A stretch of 64,000 nucleotides of DNA from Tenacibaculum sp. M341 (GCF_004337695.1 NZ_SJXJ01000016.1:34894-98893), one strand, 5' to 3'; counted from the first letter of the stretch, positions 27,446-37,150 are shown. Numbers and translations: made by a program. The notes: generated from the sequence alone by a model not told the origin.

Positions 27446-28219
27446 TTTTTTAAAATAATCGAACGATTTCAAAAGTCTACTACCGTACCATGAAAATAAT
27501 TCTCCGTCAACAAAAACGGTTTTAGCATGGTGTGTACATCTACCAACTTCAAAAGCGTGTTCTTCCTTAAAAGGATAAGGTTCTGAAGAAAGGAAAACTA
27601 TTTCCGGATCTCCTTCTAATCGTATCTTTTTTAATTGTATCTCAGGATAGCGTTCTTTATTTTTATAAATATTATCAAACTTATTAAGCTCAAGTAAGTG
27701 ATTGATAAAAGTGTTATTCCCAGCAGCCATCCACGGATTTCTCCATATAAAATAAGCAACGGTTTTGGAGTCATATGAATTTACAAAATTCTTAAAATCG
27801 TTTATCTTGAATTTAAGTTTCTGATAAATCTTTGAGGCTTCAGTTCTACAAGAAAAAATAAGACCATATTGTTCTATTAATTCAAAAACATCATCCAATG
27901 TAAAAATATTAGAAACATGAACAATAGAAATTTCATTGCATGAATTAACTATTTCTTCAGTATTTTCTTCTTTATTACAGAGAATGATATCAGGTTTTAA
28001 ATCTTTAATAACATCCAGTTTAATTTTTTTTGTTCCACCAACAATAGTTTTTGTTTGTTTTAAGTGATATGGATGTATACAAAATTTGGTCAAGCCAACA
28101 ATTTGTTCCTCCAATCCTAAATCGAATAGTAACTCAGTTAAACTAGGTACTAAAGAAACTATTCGTTTAGGTGTGTTTAAGATATTAAGCTCTCTGTTGA
28201 GTTGATCTGATATTTTCAA
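27425..28219 (-). CDS. BtuF/FecB-like substrate-binding protein without signal peptide
   Basis: 264 residues with the helical-backbone metal-receptor pattern: PKRIVSLVPSLTELLFDLGLEEQIVGLTKFC, then DVIKDLKPDIILCNKEEN and FIWRNPWMAAGNNTFINHLLEL. This fold binds cobalamin, haem or siderophore-iron in ABC import. The N-terminus (MKISDQLNRELNILN) is not a signal peptide, so this protein appears to be cytoplasmic and is not accompanied by ABC permease or ATPase genes here. Its ligand is unknown. Confidence 0.78.
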   Translation of the reverse strand: MKISDQLNRELNILNTPKRIVSLVPSLTELLFDLGLEEQIVGLTKFCIHPYHLKQTKTIVGGTKKIKLDVIKDLKPDIILCNKEENTEEIVNSCNEISIVHVSNIFTLDDVFELIEQYGLIFSCRTEASKIYQKLKFKINDFKNFVNSYDSKTVAYFIWRNPWMAAGNNTFINHLLELNKFDNIYKNKERYPEIQLKKIRLEGDPEIVFLSSEPYPFKEEHAFEVGRCTHHAKTVFVDGELFSWYGSRLLKSFDYFKKLHQRIV

Positions 28220-28249
28220 AGTCTTTGTTTTAACAGTGCAAAAATAAAA

Positions 28250-29026
28250 TTATTTTACTCCCATTAATTCTTGAAACTCTTTTTTATAACCTTTACTAAC
28301 CCTAAAAGTAGATTTTGATTCTATTATTTTAACATCGGTTTCACCATAACTTGAACTTATAATTTCTTCTATAAAATCAGAGTTAATGATTGTTGATCGA
28401 TGTATGCGGATAAATTTATTTGAGTTTAATCTTTTGATAATGCTTGATAAAGACTCTCTCAATAAATGCTTCTTATTGTTAGTAGTGAAAATTTCTATGT
28501 AGTAACCAGACGCAGAAACATACTTAATTGTATCAACATCTAAGAAAGATATTTTGTTACCAGATTTGATATTTATTTTTCTACTTTCAATTTTGTCTGT
28601 ATTCTGAACAATAGAAAGAATGTCGTTTAGGCTTGATTGTAGATTTACTAACTCCTCTTTTCTTTTGTATTCCATAGCATTGTTTATCGTTTGATAAAAA
28701 CGATTGTCTTCAAATGGAGTTGTTATATAATCAAAAGCAGAGTAATCAAAAGCTTTATAAGCAAATTCATTATGACTAGTAATAAACACAAATAGCGGCT
28801 TATTTCTAGAATACGTTTGCTTGATTATATCAAAACCAGATACTCCCTGTATTTTTATATCTAGAAATACTAAATCAGGTTTTAAATGGTTTATAGAGTC
28901 TATGGCTTCCAACGGATCAGAAAAACTCCCAATAATGTCTATAGTTTCGAGACCTTTTAACAATTTTTTTATTCTGTTTACAGCAATACAAAGGTCATCA
29001 ACTATTATACATTTAATTTTTGTCAT
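28250..29026 (-). CDS. LytTR family response regulator (orphan)
   Basis: 258 residues. The receiver domain (1-120) has its phospho-acceptor Asp in DLVFLDIKIQGVSG, and a C-terminal LytTR domain follows (KINIKSGNKISFLDVDTIKYVSASGYYIEIF, with FIRIHRSTIINSDF). No histidine kinase gene is adjacent. It is divergent from the susC-like gene (223 bp between starts), so it may control the uptake pair (inference). Confidence 0.9.
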   Translation of the reverse strand: MTKIKCIIVDDLCIAVNRIKKLLKGLETIDIIGSFSDPLEAIDSINHLKPDLVFLDIKIQGVSGFDIIKQTYSRNKPLFVFITSHNEFAYKAFDYSAFDYITTPFEDNRFYQTINNAMEYKRKEELVNLQSSLNDILSIVQNTDKIESRKINIKSGNKISFLDVDTIKYVSASGYYIEIFTTNNKKHLLRESLSSIIKRLNSNKFIRIHRSTIINSDFIEEIISSSYGETDVKIIESKSTFRVSKGYKKEFQELMGVK

Positions 29027-29248
29027 GTAGCAATAATTAAGTTGATAATTTATGCTAAAATAATGAATAAAGTCCTTGCGATGTTGTTAATTTAACCCTA
29101 TTAGGAGTAATTTAACATAGTTGTTGTTTGCTTCAAAAAAGAATGTTTTCACTTCAAAAAGTAGGTTGTTAGAATCAAATTACTGTTAATATGCAGCTTT
29201 GGTGTCTAATTTTAGCGATTCAATAATCATTTTAAATCAAATAATTTT

Positions 29249-32200
29249 ATGAGTCGACATTTAAAAAATGCAATGTACTTGTTGCTTTTTATGTGTGTTG
29301 TTTTCACAGCAAACGCGCAGCAGAAGCTAGTTAAAGGGGTCGTTTCCGATGAGACAGGTCCGTTACCTGGCGTTAATGTAGTTATTAAAGGAACTACAAA
29401 TGGAGTAGAAACTGATTTTGATGGAGCATTTGCAATTAAAGCAAAAAATGGAGATGTTTTAGTATTCAGTTTTGTTGGTATGAAAACAGTTGAGAAAGCT
29501 GTGTCTGGTTCATCACCAATTAATATTATCATGGAGAATGATAATTTATTAGAAGAAGTTGTCGTAGTTGCTTACGGTACTCAAAAAAAGGAAGAAATAA
29601 CAGGATCTGTTTCAACTTTAAAGAGTGAAACATTAAGTGAGGTTACAAATGCATCTGTTGCTCAAGGGCTAGTTGGAAAAGTTGCAGGTGTACAAATCAT
29701 TAATCAATCAGGAGCTCCAGGTGCAGATCCATCTGTAAGATTCCGTGGTATTGGTTCTATTAATTCATCAAATAATCCTTTATACGTAGTTGATGGAGTT
29801 GTATTTAATGGTAACTTAAACTCAATCAATCCTCAGGATATTGAGGCTATGTCTTTCCTTAAAGATGCTTCTGCAAACGCTTTATATGGTAGTAGAGGTG
29901 CAAATGGTGTAATCATTATTACAACTAAAAAAGGTAAAACAGATAAAATTGATGTAACTATCGATTCTAAAATTGGTGTCAATACTAGAGCTGTACCTGA
30001 ATATGATGTTATTACTGATGCAGGTAGGTATTATGAAGCTGTTTTTGATAGAACTAGATTAGCTTTAATTGATGCAGGACAAACTCCTGAAGCAGCTGCT
30101 CAGTCAGCAGCAGCTAATATTGTAACGAATTCTGACTTCCCGTTAGGTTATAACAGTTTTGATGTGGCTGAAGGACAGATAATCGATCCTCTTACAGGTA
30201 AATTAAACCCTAATGCAAATCTTTTATACCAAGATAGTTGGTTAGATGAGTCATATTTAACAGGTGTAAGAAGAGAGAACTATATCAGTATGAAATACAA
30301 AAATGATTTAACTAGTACTTTTTTATCTTTTGGAGATTTAGAAGACGAAGGTATTATTGTTAATTCAGGATTCAAAAGAACTACAGCAAGGTTAAGTTCT
30401 GATTATAAACCAACAGAATGGTTAAAGGTTTCTGCTAGTATGAATTATGCTAAAACTATAGCAGATAACCCATTAGGAGGTTTTAGAACAAATAGTGTGA
30501 GTAATATTGCAAATTGGGCAAGAGGTACAGCACCTATATATCCTGTTTATGGTAGAGATGCTAACGGTAACGTTGTTATCAATCCAGCTACAGGAGAGAG
30601 AGCTTTTGACTTTGGGTTAAATAGATTTGGTTCAGTGGGAACTAGGCCTTCATTTAAGTCTAATTCAAACCCTGTAGCAACTAGTCAATTAGATGTTAAT
30701 GATAACATAAGTGACAACTTCTCAGGTAGAGCAGGTTTATCTATCAAGTTTTTAAGTGATTTCGAGTTTACATATAATTTCTCTATGGATTTAACTAGTG
30801 CTAATATCACTAGATTAGCTACTCCAATCGGTGGAGATGCAAGAGAGTTTAATGGAAGGATTACTTCTCGTTCAAATAGAGGAGAAACAATTGCTCATCA
30901 ACAATTAATTAACTGGGGTAAGGAGTATGGTAAGCATAACATTTCAGTATTAGTTGGACACGAATCAAATGAATACAATTTCAGATTACTTGCTGGTCAA
31001 GTAACAGAGACTGTATTAAGTGATTTACCAGTCTTAAATAATGGTGTTAATATTCAGTTTTTAACTGGTTATCAAAAAGATTATAATGTTGAAGGTTATT
31101 TATCTAGGTTAACATATAATTATGATAATAAATATTTCCTTAATGCAAGTTACAGAAGAGATGCTTCTTCAGTATTCCACCCAGATAATAGATGGGGTAA
31201 CTTTTATGGTTTAGGGTTTGCTTGGTCTGTTAATAAAGAGAACTTTTTATCAGATGTTGATTGGATTGATAACTTAAGAGTTAAAGCTAGTTATGGACAA
31301 CAAGGTAATGATGCTATATTGTATGAAGCAGATAGAAGAATTGTTGGAGATCAAGATAATAGAAATTATTACGCTTATACTGATCAATTTGATATTTTGA
31401 ATGCTGGAAATAATACTCCAGGTATAAACGATTTCCAACTTGGAAATAAAGATTTAGTATGGGAGACATCTACTAATATTAATGCAGGATTTGAATTAGG
31501 TATTTTTAATAAAGTAACTTTAAATGCTGAGTATTTTATTAGAAAAGTAGATGATTTATTATTCTTTGAACCTATTGCAACTTTCAACGGTGTGGGAACA
31601 AGACCTAATAACGTTGGAGATATGGAGAATAAAGGTTTCGAAGTAGAAATAGGTGCTGAGTTATACAGAAATGAAAACTTTGCTTGGAACTTTAATATTA
31701 ATGCTACTCATTATAAGAATGAAATAACTAGATTACCTAATGAATTTATTGATGATGGTAATTTTAGACTTCAAGAAGGACGTTCTAGATTTGATTATTT
31801 CATGAGAGAATTTGCAGGTGTAGATCCTACAAATGGAGATGGTTTGTGGTATACTAATACATTAGATGCTAATGGTAATAGAGAAACTACAAATGATAGA
31901 GTATCTGCTCCTGAAAACTTTGTAGGAAAATCAGCTATACCAGATCTTTATGGAGGTTTTTCAACAAACTTTTCATATAAAAACTTATCTTTAGATATAG
32001 GTTTTGCTTATCAAATTGGAGGTTACGGTTATGATGGAGTATATCAAAACTTATTAGGAACTACATCAGCAGGAGATAATTTCCATAATGATGTATTTAA
32101 TTCTTGGACTCCAGAAAATCCTAATGCTACTATTCCAAGATTAGATATTGAGGATGTTAATCAAGCTGGTTTTTCTGACTTTTTCTTAGTTGATGCTTCT

Positions 32201-32422
32201 TATTTAAGTTTACAGAATGTTACTCTTTCTTATAACTTAAGTAAAAATGTAGTTGATAAGTTAGGTATGAGTTCTGTTAGATTTTATGCTACAGGAAGTA
32301 ACTTACATTTATGGTCTAAAGGAAGACAAGGTTATGATCCAAGGTTAAGTGTAACAGGTAATGCATCTAATGAGTTCGGTTTAGCTAGAACTACTTCTTT
32401 AGGTGTTACGTTAAATTTTTAA
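29249..32422 (+). CDS. SusC/RagA-type TonB-linked outer-membrane transporter
   Basis: 1057 residues. The signal peptide (MSRHLKNAMYLLLFMCVVFTANAQ) is followed by a CarboxypepD-regulatory-like domain (KGVVSDETGPLPGVNVVIKGT), a TonB-box region, and the plug (GVQIINQSGAPGADPSVRFRGIGSI...NPLYVVDGV). A large beta-barrel ends in TTSLGVTLNF. It imports an oligosaccharide, peptide or other large nutrient with the SusD partner 13 bp downstream. No degradative enzyme is encoded nearby, so the substrate cannot be predicted. Confidence 0.95.
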   Translation: MSRHLKNAMYLLLFMCVVFTANAQQKLVKGVVSDETGPLPGVNVVIKGTTNGVETDFDGAFAIKAKNGDVLVFSFVGMKTVEKAVSGSSPINIIMENDNLLEEVVVVAYGTQKKEEITGSVSTLKSETLSEVTNASVAQGLVGKVAGVQIINQSGAPGADPSVRFRGIGSINSSNNPLYVVDGVVFNGNLNSINPQDIEAMSFLKDASANALYGSRGANGVIIITTKKGKTDKIDVTIDSKIGVNTRAVPEYDVITDAGRYYEAVFDRTRLALIDAGQTPEAAAQSAAANIVTNSDFPLGYNSFDVAEGQIIDPLTGKLNPNANLLYQDSWLDESYLTGVRRENYISMKYKNDLTSTFLSFGDLEDEGIIVNSGFKRTTARLSSDYKPTEWLKVSASMNYAKTIADNPLGGFRTNSVSNIANWARGTAPIYPVYGRDANGNVVINPATGERAFDFGLNRFGSVGTRPSFKSNSNPVATSQLDVNDNISDNFSGRAGLSIKFLSDFEFTYNFSMDLTSANITRLATPIGGDAREFNGRITSRSNRGETIAHQQLINWGKEYGKHNISVLVGHESNEYNFRLLAGQVTETVLSDLPVLNNGVNIQFLTGYQKDYNVEGYLSRLTYNYDNKYFLNASYRRDASSVFHPDNRWGNFYGLGFAWSVNKENFLSDVDWIDNLRVKASYGQQGNDAILYEADRRIVGDQDNRNYYAYTDQFDILNAGNNTPGINDFQLGNKDLVWETSTNINAGFELGIFNKVTLNAEYFIRKVDDLLFFEPIATFNGVGTRPNNVGDMENKGFEVEIGAELYRNENFAWNFNINATHYKNEITRLPNEFIDDGNFRLQEGRSRFDYFMREFAGVDPTNGDGLWYTNTLDANGNRETTNDRVSAPENFVGKSAIPDLYGGFSTNFSYKNLSLDIGFAYQIGGYGYDGVYQNLLGTTSAGDNFHNDVFNSWTPENPNATIPRLDIEDVNQAGFSDFFLVDASYLSLQNVTLSYNLSKNVVDKLGMSSVRFYATGSNLHLWSKGRQGYDPRLSVTGNASNEFGLARTTSLGVTLNF

Positions 32423-32435
32423 TACATAAAATATC

Positions 32436-33887
32436 ATGAAAAAAATCAAATTTTTATATATAATCATACTCTCGATATTTATTGTTTCTTGTAGTGATGA
32501 TTTCATAGATACAGCTCCAGGTGGTGCTTCTTTATCTTCTGAGCAAGTTGCTAGTTCACCTTCAGCAGCTAAAGCTGCTTTATTTGGTATATATGCAAGT
32601 TTAAGATCAAGAGCAAATATTGGAGGTGAAGTTGATTATGGTCAAAAAGGGTATATGGCTATGATGGATTTACTAGGACAAGATGTTGTATTGAATAACT
32701 TTAACTGGTATATCTTTATATACAATTATAATGGAAGACAACAAACTAGTAGTAGAACAAATAACATTTGGACTACTTATTATAGAGCTATAGCAGATGC
32801 GAATAGTATTATTTTATCTCTTCCAGAAACTGGAAGAAGTGCTGAACAAGATGCTATTTTAGGTCAAGCTTTAGCTATTAAATCATTGTCTTTCTTTAAT
32901 TTAGTAAGAGTGTATGCACATACATATATAGGTCATGAAAATGACCCAGGTGTACCAATTCCAGATAGAACTTTATTAGATGCTAGACCAAGAGGTACAG
33001 TTCAAGATGTTTATGATCAAATTATACCTGATTTAGAACAGGCAGTTACTCTTTTAGATGGTTATGCAAGGTCTTCTAAGCAGGAAATAGATAAGAGCGT
33101 TGCTCAAGCAATTTTAGCAAATGTATATTTAGAGACTGGAAACTGGCAAGGTGCTGCTGATAATGCTGCTGCTGCTAGAAGTTCTTATAGTCTTATGCCT
33201 GGTGCTGATTATGCTACAGATGGTTTCGATAATATCAGTAATGTTGAATGGATGTGGGGAGCTGATATAGACGCACAGACTACAACAACTTTTGCTTCTT
33301 TCTTTTCTCACTTTGATAGCTCTTTAGGAGGTTATGGTGGTATTGGTTTTGGAGCTGGTTATAAAATGATTGAAGCTAGATTATATGATATGATTCCTGA
33401 TACAGATTTAAGAAAAGCTGCATGGGTTTCACCTACTTCTACTACTTCGCCATACCCAGCTTACACTAATACTAAATTTATGGATGCTTCTGGATCTTTT
33501 GCAGGTGATTACTCTTATTTAAGAGCATCAGAAATGTACTTAGTAGAAGCTGAGGCTAAAGCTAGATTAGGAGATGCTACAGCTACAGATGTTCTTTTTG
33601 ATTTAGTAAGTAACAGAGATCCTGGATATGTTAGATCTACAAATACAGGAGATGCTTTAGTAGAAGAGATTTACTTACAGAGAAGAATTGAGCTATGGGG
33701 AGAAGGAGTTGCATGGTTAGATTTAAAGAGACTTAAAAAGCCTTTAGATAGAACTGGAGCAGGAACTAATCACAGAAGTTTTGGAGCTGTAGATATTCCA
33801 GTTGAAGGAGATTTCTTTAGATTTCAAATTCCTCAAGATGAACTTAACTCTAATTCAATGATTAACGATTCTGATCAGAATCCATAA
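32436..33887 (+). CDS. SusD/RagB-type surface lipoprotein
   Basis: 483 residues with lipobox VSC (Cys 19). The typical SusD TPR-like helical body includes YYRAIADANSIILSLPETG, QALAIKSLSFFNLVRVYAHTY and the C-terminal EIYLQRRIELWGEGVAWLDLKR motif. It forms the lid of the SusC barrel on the cell surface and binds substrate. It is co-transcribed with the susC-like gene and followed by an intrinsic terminator. Confidence 0.95.
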   Translation: MKKIKFLYIIILSIFIVSCSDDFIDTAPGGASLSSEQVASSPSAAKAALFGIYASLRSRANIGGEVDYGQKGYMAMMDLLGQDVVLNNFNWYIFIYNYNGRQQTSSRTNNIWTTYYRAIADANSIILSLPETGRSAEQDAILGQALAIKSLSFFNLVRVYAHTYIGHENDPGVPIPDRTLLDARPRGTVQDVYDQIIPDLEQAVTLLDGYARSSKQEIDKSVAQAILANVYLETGNWQGAADNAAAARSSYSLMPGADYATDGFDNISNVEWMWGADIDAQTTTTFASFFSHFDSSLGGYGGIGFGAGYKMIEARLYDMIPDTDLRKAAWVSPTSTTSPYPAYTNTKFMDASGSFAGDYSYLRASEMYLVEAEAKARLGDATATDVLFDLVSNRDPGYVRSTNTGDALVEEIYLQRRIELWGEGVAWLDLKRLKKPLDRTGAGTNHRSFGAVDIPVEGDFFRFQIPQDELNSNSMINDSDQNP

Positions 33888-33921
33888 TCATCGAAATAAA
33901 AAATAGTTAAACTATTAAATT

Positions 33922-33960
33922 AACTGTCTGTAATTAATTTTACAGGCAGTTTTTTTATTT
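33922..33960 (+). terminator. Intrinsic terminator of the SusC/SusD operon
   Basis: A 12-bp stem (33922-33933 with 33940-33951, one G/U pair), a 6-nt loop and a run of T to 33957. Confidence 0.85.
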
Positions 33961-34074
33961 AAGAGACATATAAATAAGGCTTTATTATGCTGAATTTAAG
34001 TTATGTGTCTATTGTATACACTTAAGTGGAAAAAGTAAGGGGATATAAAAATAGAATCTTACTTTTTGGTATAA

Positions 34075-34184
34075 TCTTTGTTAATAGTTGCTTGCTGTTC
34101 AATTCAAAAAATAAACAGTTCAAATCAAATCAATATAGACGAGAGTAGTTTATTTATAATTTAGCAGTAAGCAACTAACAAAGA
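34075..34184. repeat. Imperfect inverted repeat, about 110 bp
   Basis: Left arm 34075-34097 and right arm 34165-34184 are inverted copies with a three-base gap and one mismatch, enclosing 67 bp of AT-rich DNA. The full fold could be a long stem-loop RNA or a short miniature transposable element. No target-site duplication is evident. Confidence 0.4.
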
Positions 34185-34191
34185 TATTTTG

Positions 34192-35089
34192 AATAGTTGT
34201 TTGAATTAATCAATCAATAAGTCAAGGGAGTTGTTAACCTTGACTTTTTTATTTATATAACTTCTCTATTTGTACCTAAAACTCTTCATGTTTTTTTGCA
34301 GCTGCTTCAGCAAAATTTTCATTATTGCTAGCATTAATTATTCTGCGACAAGAATTAATTAGTATCAATATTATTCATATAATATTAATAAACATCTTGT
34401 TAATTTCAATCTTGAGCACCTACATCAGGAACTAATAAAAAACTATTTGGGGTGAATTTTTTAATACTAGTTAAGAATTCAACTCTAGTAGCTTCAACCT
34501 CATACATAAAGTTTTCCGAGTTTTTTCCAAGTAATTGAAATCTCAAGAACTTATTTATACACCTCTTTGATATTTATTTATTGGGTTTGAAAATCAGACT
34601 TCTCAATTTGAAGTTAAAGCTAAAAAAGTTTCAGTATTTCAATAGTTGTTTGAATTAATCAATCAATAAGTGAAGGGAGTTGTTAACCTTGGCTTTTTTC
34701 ATTTAATATAATTTCCATTTGTTTTTGTAATTCCTCAGATTTTTTTGCAGCTGCTTCAGCAAAATTTTCATTATTACTAGCATAAATTATTCCACGAGAA
34801 GAATTAATTAGCAAACCAATATTTTCATCATTCATACCATATTTACAAACATCTTGTAAATTTCCTCCTTGGGCACCTACACCAGGAACTAATAAAAAAC
34901 TATTTGGAGTAATTTTTCTGATATCAGCTAAGAATTCAGCTTTGGTAGCTCCAACTACATACATAAGATTTTGTGAATTTTTCCATGTAATTGAAGTCTC
35001 AAGAACTTGTTTATATACCTCTTTGTCATTTATTTTTTGAGTTTGAAAATCAAAGGCTCCTTGGTTAGAAGTTAAAGCTAATAAAATGG
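34192..35089. repeat. Tandem duplication, about 449 bp period, covering the pyrF 3' end
   Basis: The segment starting at 34192 recurs at 34641 (AATAGTTGTT, then TGAATTAATC and onward), and similarity continues into pyrF to about 35078. The offset grows from 449 to 458 bp across the unit because the left copy has lost bases. The right copy is the working pyrF end; the left copy is decayed. Confidence 0.8.
34236..34635 (-). pseudogene. Decayed partial copy of pyrF (3' part)
   Basis: Read on the minus strand, this stretch aligns with the last ~430 bp of the adjacent pyrF, including the blocks TTTTTTTGCAGCTGCTTCAG (34290-34309) and AACTAATAAAAAACTATTTG. It is broken by small deletions, frameshifts and many substitutions. 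One end contains a deletion that joins two AAGCTAA sites of pyrF. No start codon or active-site half is present, so it cannot encode a working enzyme. Confidence 0.75.
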
Positions 35090-35513
35090 TGTGTTTATTT
35101 TCAAAAGCTAAAAAAGGTTCAACAGAATCTTTCCCCATATATGGTGCTACCGTTACAGAGTCAAAAGATAAATCTTCAAAAAAAGCTTTTGCATACATTG
35201 TAGAAGTATTCCCTATATCTCCACGTTTAGCATCAGCAATAGTGAAAATTTCAGGGTGTTTTTCATTAATGTAATTGATTGTTTTTTCTAAAGCTTGCCA
35301 GCCTTTTATTCCATAAGCTTCATAAAAAGCCGTGTTTGGTTTATAAGCAACACATAAATGATGAGTTGCATCAATGATTGCTTTGTTAAACGCAAAGATA
35401 GGATCTTCTTCCTTTAATAAATGAGAAGGAATTTTTTGTAAATCTACATCTAATCCAATACATAAAAACGATTTCTTTTTCTTAATTTCAGCTACTAATT
35501 GTTGTGTTGTCAT
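34683..35513 (-). CDS. pyrF: Orotidine 5'-phosphate decarboxylase, type 2
   Basis: 276 residues. The catalytic D-x-K-x-x-D motif is in [14 protein letters not shown], and the type-2 class is shown by [11 protein letters not shown] near the N-terminus and the PGVGAQGG phosphate-binding loop. It makes UMP from OMP in pyrimidine synthesis. The start at 35513 ([13 protein letters not shown]) is chosen over 35564 because a promoter on the minus strand at 35564-35533 would place the transcript start near 35526. A decayed copy of its 3' end lies immediately downstream. Confidence 0.93.
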   Translation of the reverse strand: MTTQQLVAEIKKKKSFLCIGLDVDLQKIPSHLLKEEDPIFAFNKAIIDATHHLCVAYKPNTAFYEAYGIKGWQALEKTINYINEKHPEIFTIADAKRGDIGNTSTMYAKAFFEDLSFDSVTVAPYMGKDSVEPFLAFENKHTILLALTSNQGAFDFQTQKINDKEVYKQVLETSITWKNSQNLMYVVGATKAEFLADIRKITPNSFLLVPGVGAQGGNLQDVCKYGMNDENIGLLINSSRGIIYASNNENFAEAAAKKSEELQKQMEIILNEKSQG

Positions 35514-35532
35514 TGTAAATGTTATAGTTGTG

Positions 35533-35564
35533 CAAAAGTAAATATTATATTTGCTTAAAATCAA
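35533..35564 (-). promoter_or_regulatory. pyrF promoter
   Basis: Minus strand: TTG (35564-35562), 21 nt, TACTTTTG (35540-35533). It decides the pyrF start codon (35513). A TATATTTG box on the plus strand at 35546-35553 may serve the divergent permease gene. Confidence 0.6.
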
Positions 35565-35572
35565 TATCTAGT

Positions 35573-35599
35573 ATGAAAAACTTAAAAGAGTTAATGTAA
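35573..35599 (+). other. Eight-codon upstream ORF coupled to the permease gene
   Basis: ATG at 35573 followed by seven codons and TAA at 35597-35599 (MKNLKELM). The stop shares its last A with the ATG of the permease gene (TAATG), a typical translational-coupling arrangement. It may be a leader peptide. Whether it is translated is unknown. Confidence 0.35.
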
Positions 35600-36675
35600 T
35601 GATGAAGTTTTTACTTGGTAAAATAGGGTATGGTTTTTTAACGCTGTTTGGAGTAGTTACGATTATCTTTTTTTTATTCAATATTCTTCCAGGAGATCCT
35701 GCAAGAATGCTTATGGGACAAAGAGAAGATGGTGAGCAGTTAAAGAATATCAGAAAAAAATATGGTTTTGATAAACCAATTACTACTCAATATTTATATT
35801 ATTTAAATGATTTATCTCCATTGTCTTTTCATAGTACAAATGATGATGATTATACAGCTTTACAGAATAAAAAATATTCATTTGTCAAATTAGTTAAAAT
35901 TAGTTCTATACAAATAGTATTTAAACTTCCTTATTTAAGAGAATCTTTTCAAAAAAACGGAAAAAGTGTGAGCAGTGTTATTGGTGAAACATTACCTAAC
36001 ACAGCTGTCTTGGCTATAATGTCAATCCTATTAGCTTTGATATTAGGAATTATTTTAGGAGTTTTCTCAGCCTTGTATAAAGATACATTTTTTGATAGGT
36101 TTATATCTGTAATAAGTACTTTAGGTATGAGTGTACCGTCTTTTTTCTCTGCTATTTTAGCAGCTTGGTTATTTGGTTTTGTATTTCATGAATTTACAGG
36201 TTTAGAAATGACAGGGAGTTTGTATGAAGTAGATGATTTTGGAGAAACGGTAACTATTAAATGGAAAAATTTGATTTTACCATCAATAGTTTTAGGAATA
36301 CGACCATTAGCAGTAGTGGTTCAATTAATGCGAAATTCGTTATTAGAAACTTTAAATCAAGATTATATTACAACAGCAAAAGCAAAAGGATTACCTACTT
36401 TTAAAATAATCAAAAATCATGCATTAAAAAACTCTTTAAATCCTGTTATAACGGCTATATCTGGTTGGTTTGCATCTATGTTAGCTGGAGCAGTTTTTAT
36501 AGAGTATATTTTTAATTGGAACGGATTAGGTAAAGAAATAGTAAATGCTTTGAATACATTAGATTTACCTGTAATTATGGGAAGTGTCTTAGTAATTGCT
36601 ACTTTGTTTATTATTATTAATATTTTAGTAGATGTAATTTACAGTTGGTTAGATCCCCGTATTAAACTAAATTAA
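35599..36675 (+). CDS. DppB/OppB-type ABC transporter permease
   Basis: 358 residues. The N-terminal segment (GYGFLTLFGVVTIIFFLFNILPGDPARMLMG) with the GDPA motif and five further hydrophobic helices match the DppB family. The cytoplasmic EAA-type loop is AKAKGLPTFKIIKNHALKNSLNPVI near residue 270. Usual partner genes (dppC, dppD, dppF, binding protein) are not adjacent, so it works with subunits encoded elsewhere. A ~60-residue insertion after the first domain (about 75-125) contains no recognised motif. Confidence 0.88.
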   Translation: MMKFLLGKIGYGFLTLFGVVTIIFFLFNILPGDPARMLMGQREDGEQLKNIRKKYGFDKPITTQYLYYLNDLSPLSFHSTNDDDYTALQNKKYSFVKLVKISSIQIVFKLPYLRESFQKNGKSVSSVIGETLPNTAVLAIMSILLALILGIILGVFSALYKDTFFDRFISVISTLGMSVPSFFSAILAAWLFGFVFHEFTGLEMTGSLYEVDDFGETVTIKWKNLILPSIVLGIRPLAVVVQLMRNSLLETLNQDYITTAKAKGLPTFKIIKNHALKNSLNPVITAISGWFASMLAGAVFIEYIFNWNGLGKEIVNALNTLDLPVIMGSVLVIATLFIIINILVDVIYSWLDPRIKLN

Positions 36676-36676
36676 C

Positions 36677-37150
36677 ATGAAGCATTTTATAATATTCACT
36701 TTCTGTACTTTTTTATTGATGAGTTGTGCAGTTTTTCAACCTAAAAATTTTACAGATATAGCAATGGATGAAAAATTAGTAACTGTTGATAGAGACTCTA
36801 TTAGTTTTCGTCAGATTCTTGAAAAAAATAAAGGAAAAGAACTTTTTGTTCAGGTTTTTGCAACTTATTGTCCCGTAAGTCAAGATAGTTTTGATGATGT
36901 TGTGGCATTTCAACAAAAATTTACAGATAAAGAATACATTTTTCTTTCTGTAGATCATAGTTATCATGATTGGAAAAATGGATTAAAATCAATAAAACCG
37001 AAAGGGCAGTTTTATTATATACCTAAAAAAGGAGAAGGTTCTTTAGGGAAATTTTTAAAGTTAAAATCAATTCCTAGGTTTTTAAATATTGATGCAGAAG
37101 GAAATATAAAAGTATTTAAAACTGCTAAAGTCAGTGAAAAACTACAATAA
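36677..37150 (+). CDS. TlpA-like thioredoxin-fold lipoprotein, single-Cys site
   Basis: 157 residues; lipobox MSCA with Cys 17. The thioredoxin-like fold is evident from FRQILEKNKGKELFVQVFATYCPVSQDSFDDV. The active site reads CPVS (Cys 65, Ser 68), so the resolving cysteine is missing and normal disulfide exchange is not possible. It could be a peroxiredoxin-like, trapping or non-redox form. It abuts a sister gene that has an intact CxxC, 1 bp after the permease stop and directly before 37151. Confidence 0.75.
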   Translation: MKHFIIFTFCTFLLMSCAVFQPKNFTDIAMDEKLVTVDRDSISFRQILEKNKGKELFVQVFATYCPVSQDSFDDVVAFQQKFTDKEYIFLSVDHSYHDWKNGLKSIKPKGQFYYIPKKGEGSLGKFLKLKSIPRFLNIDAEGNIKVFKTAKVSEKLQ

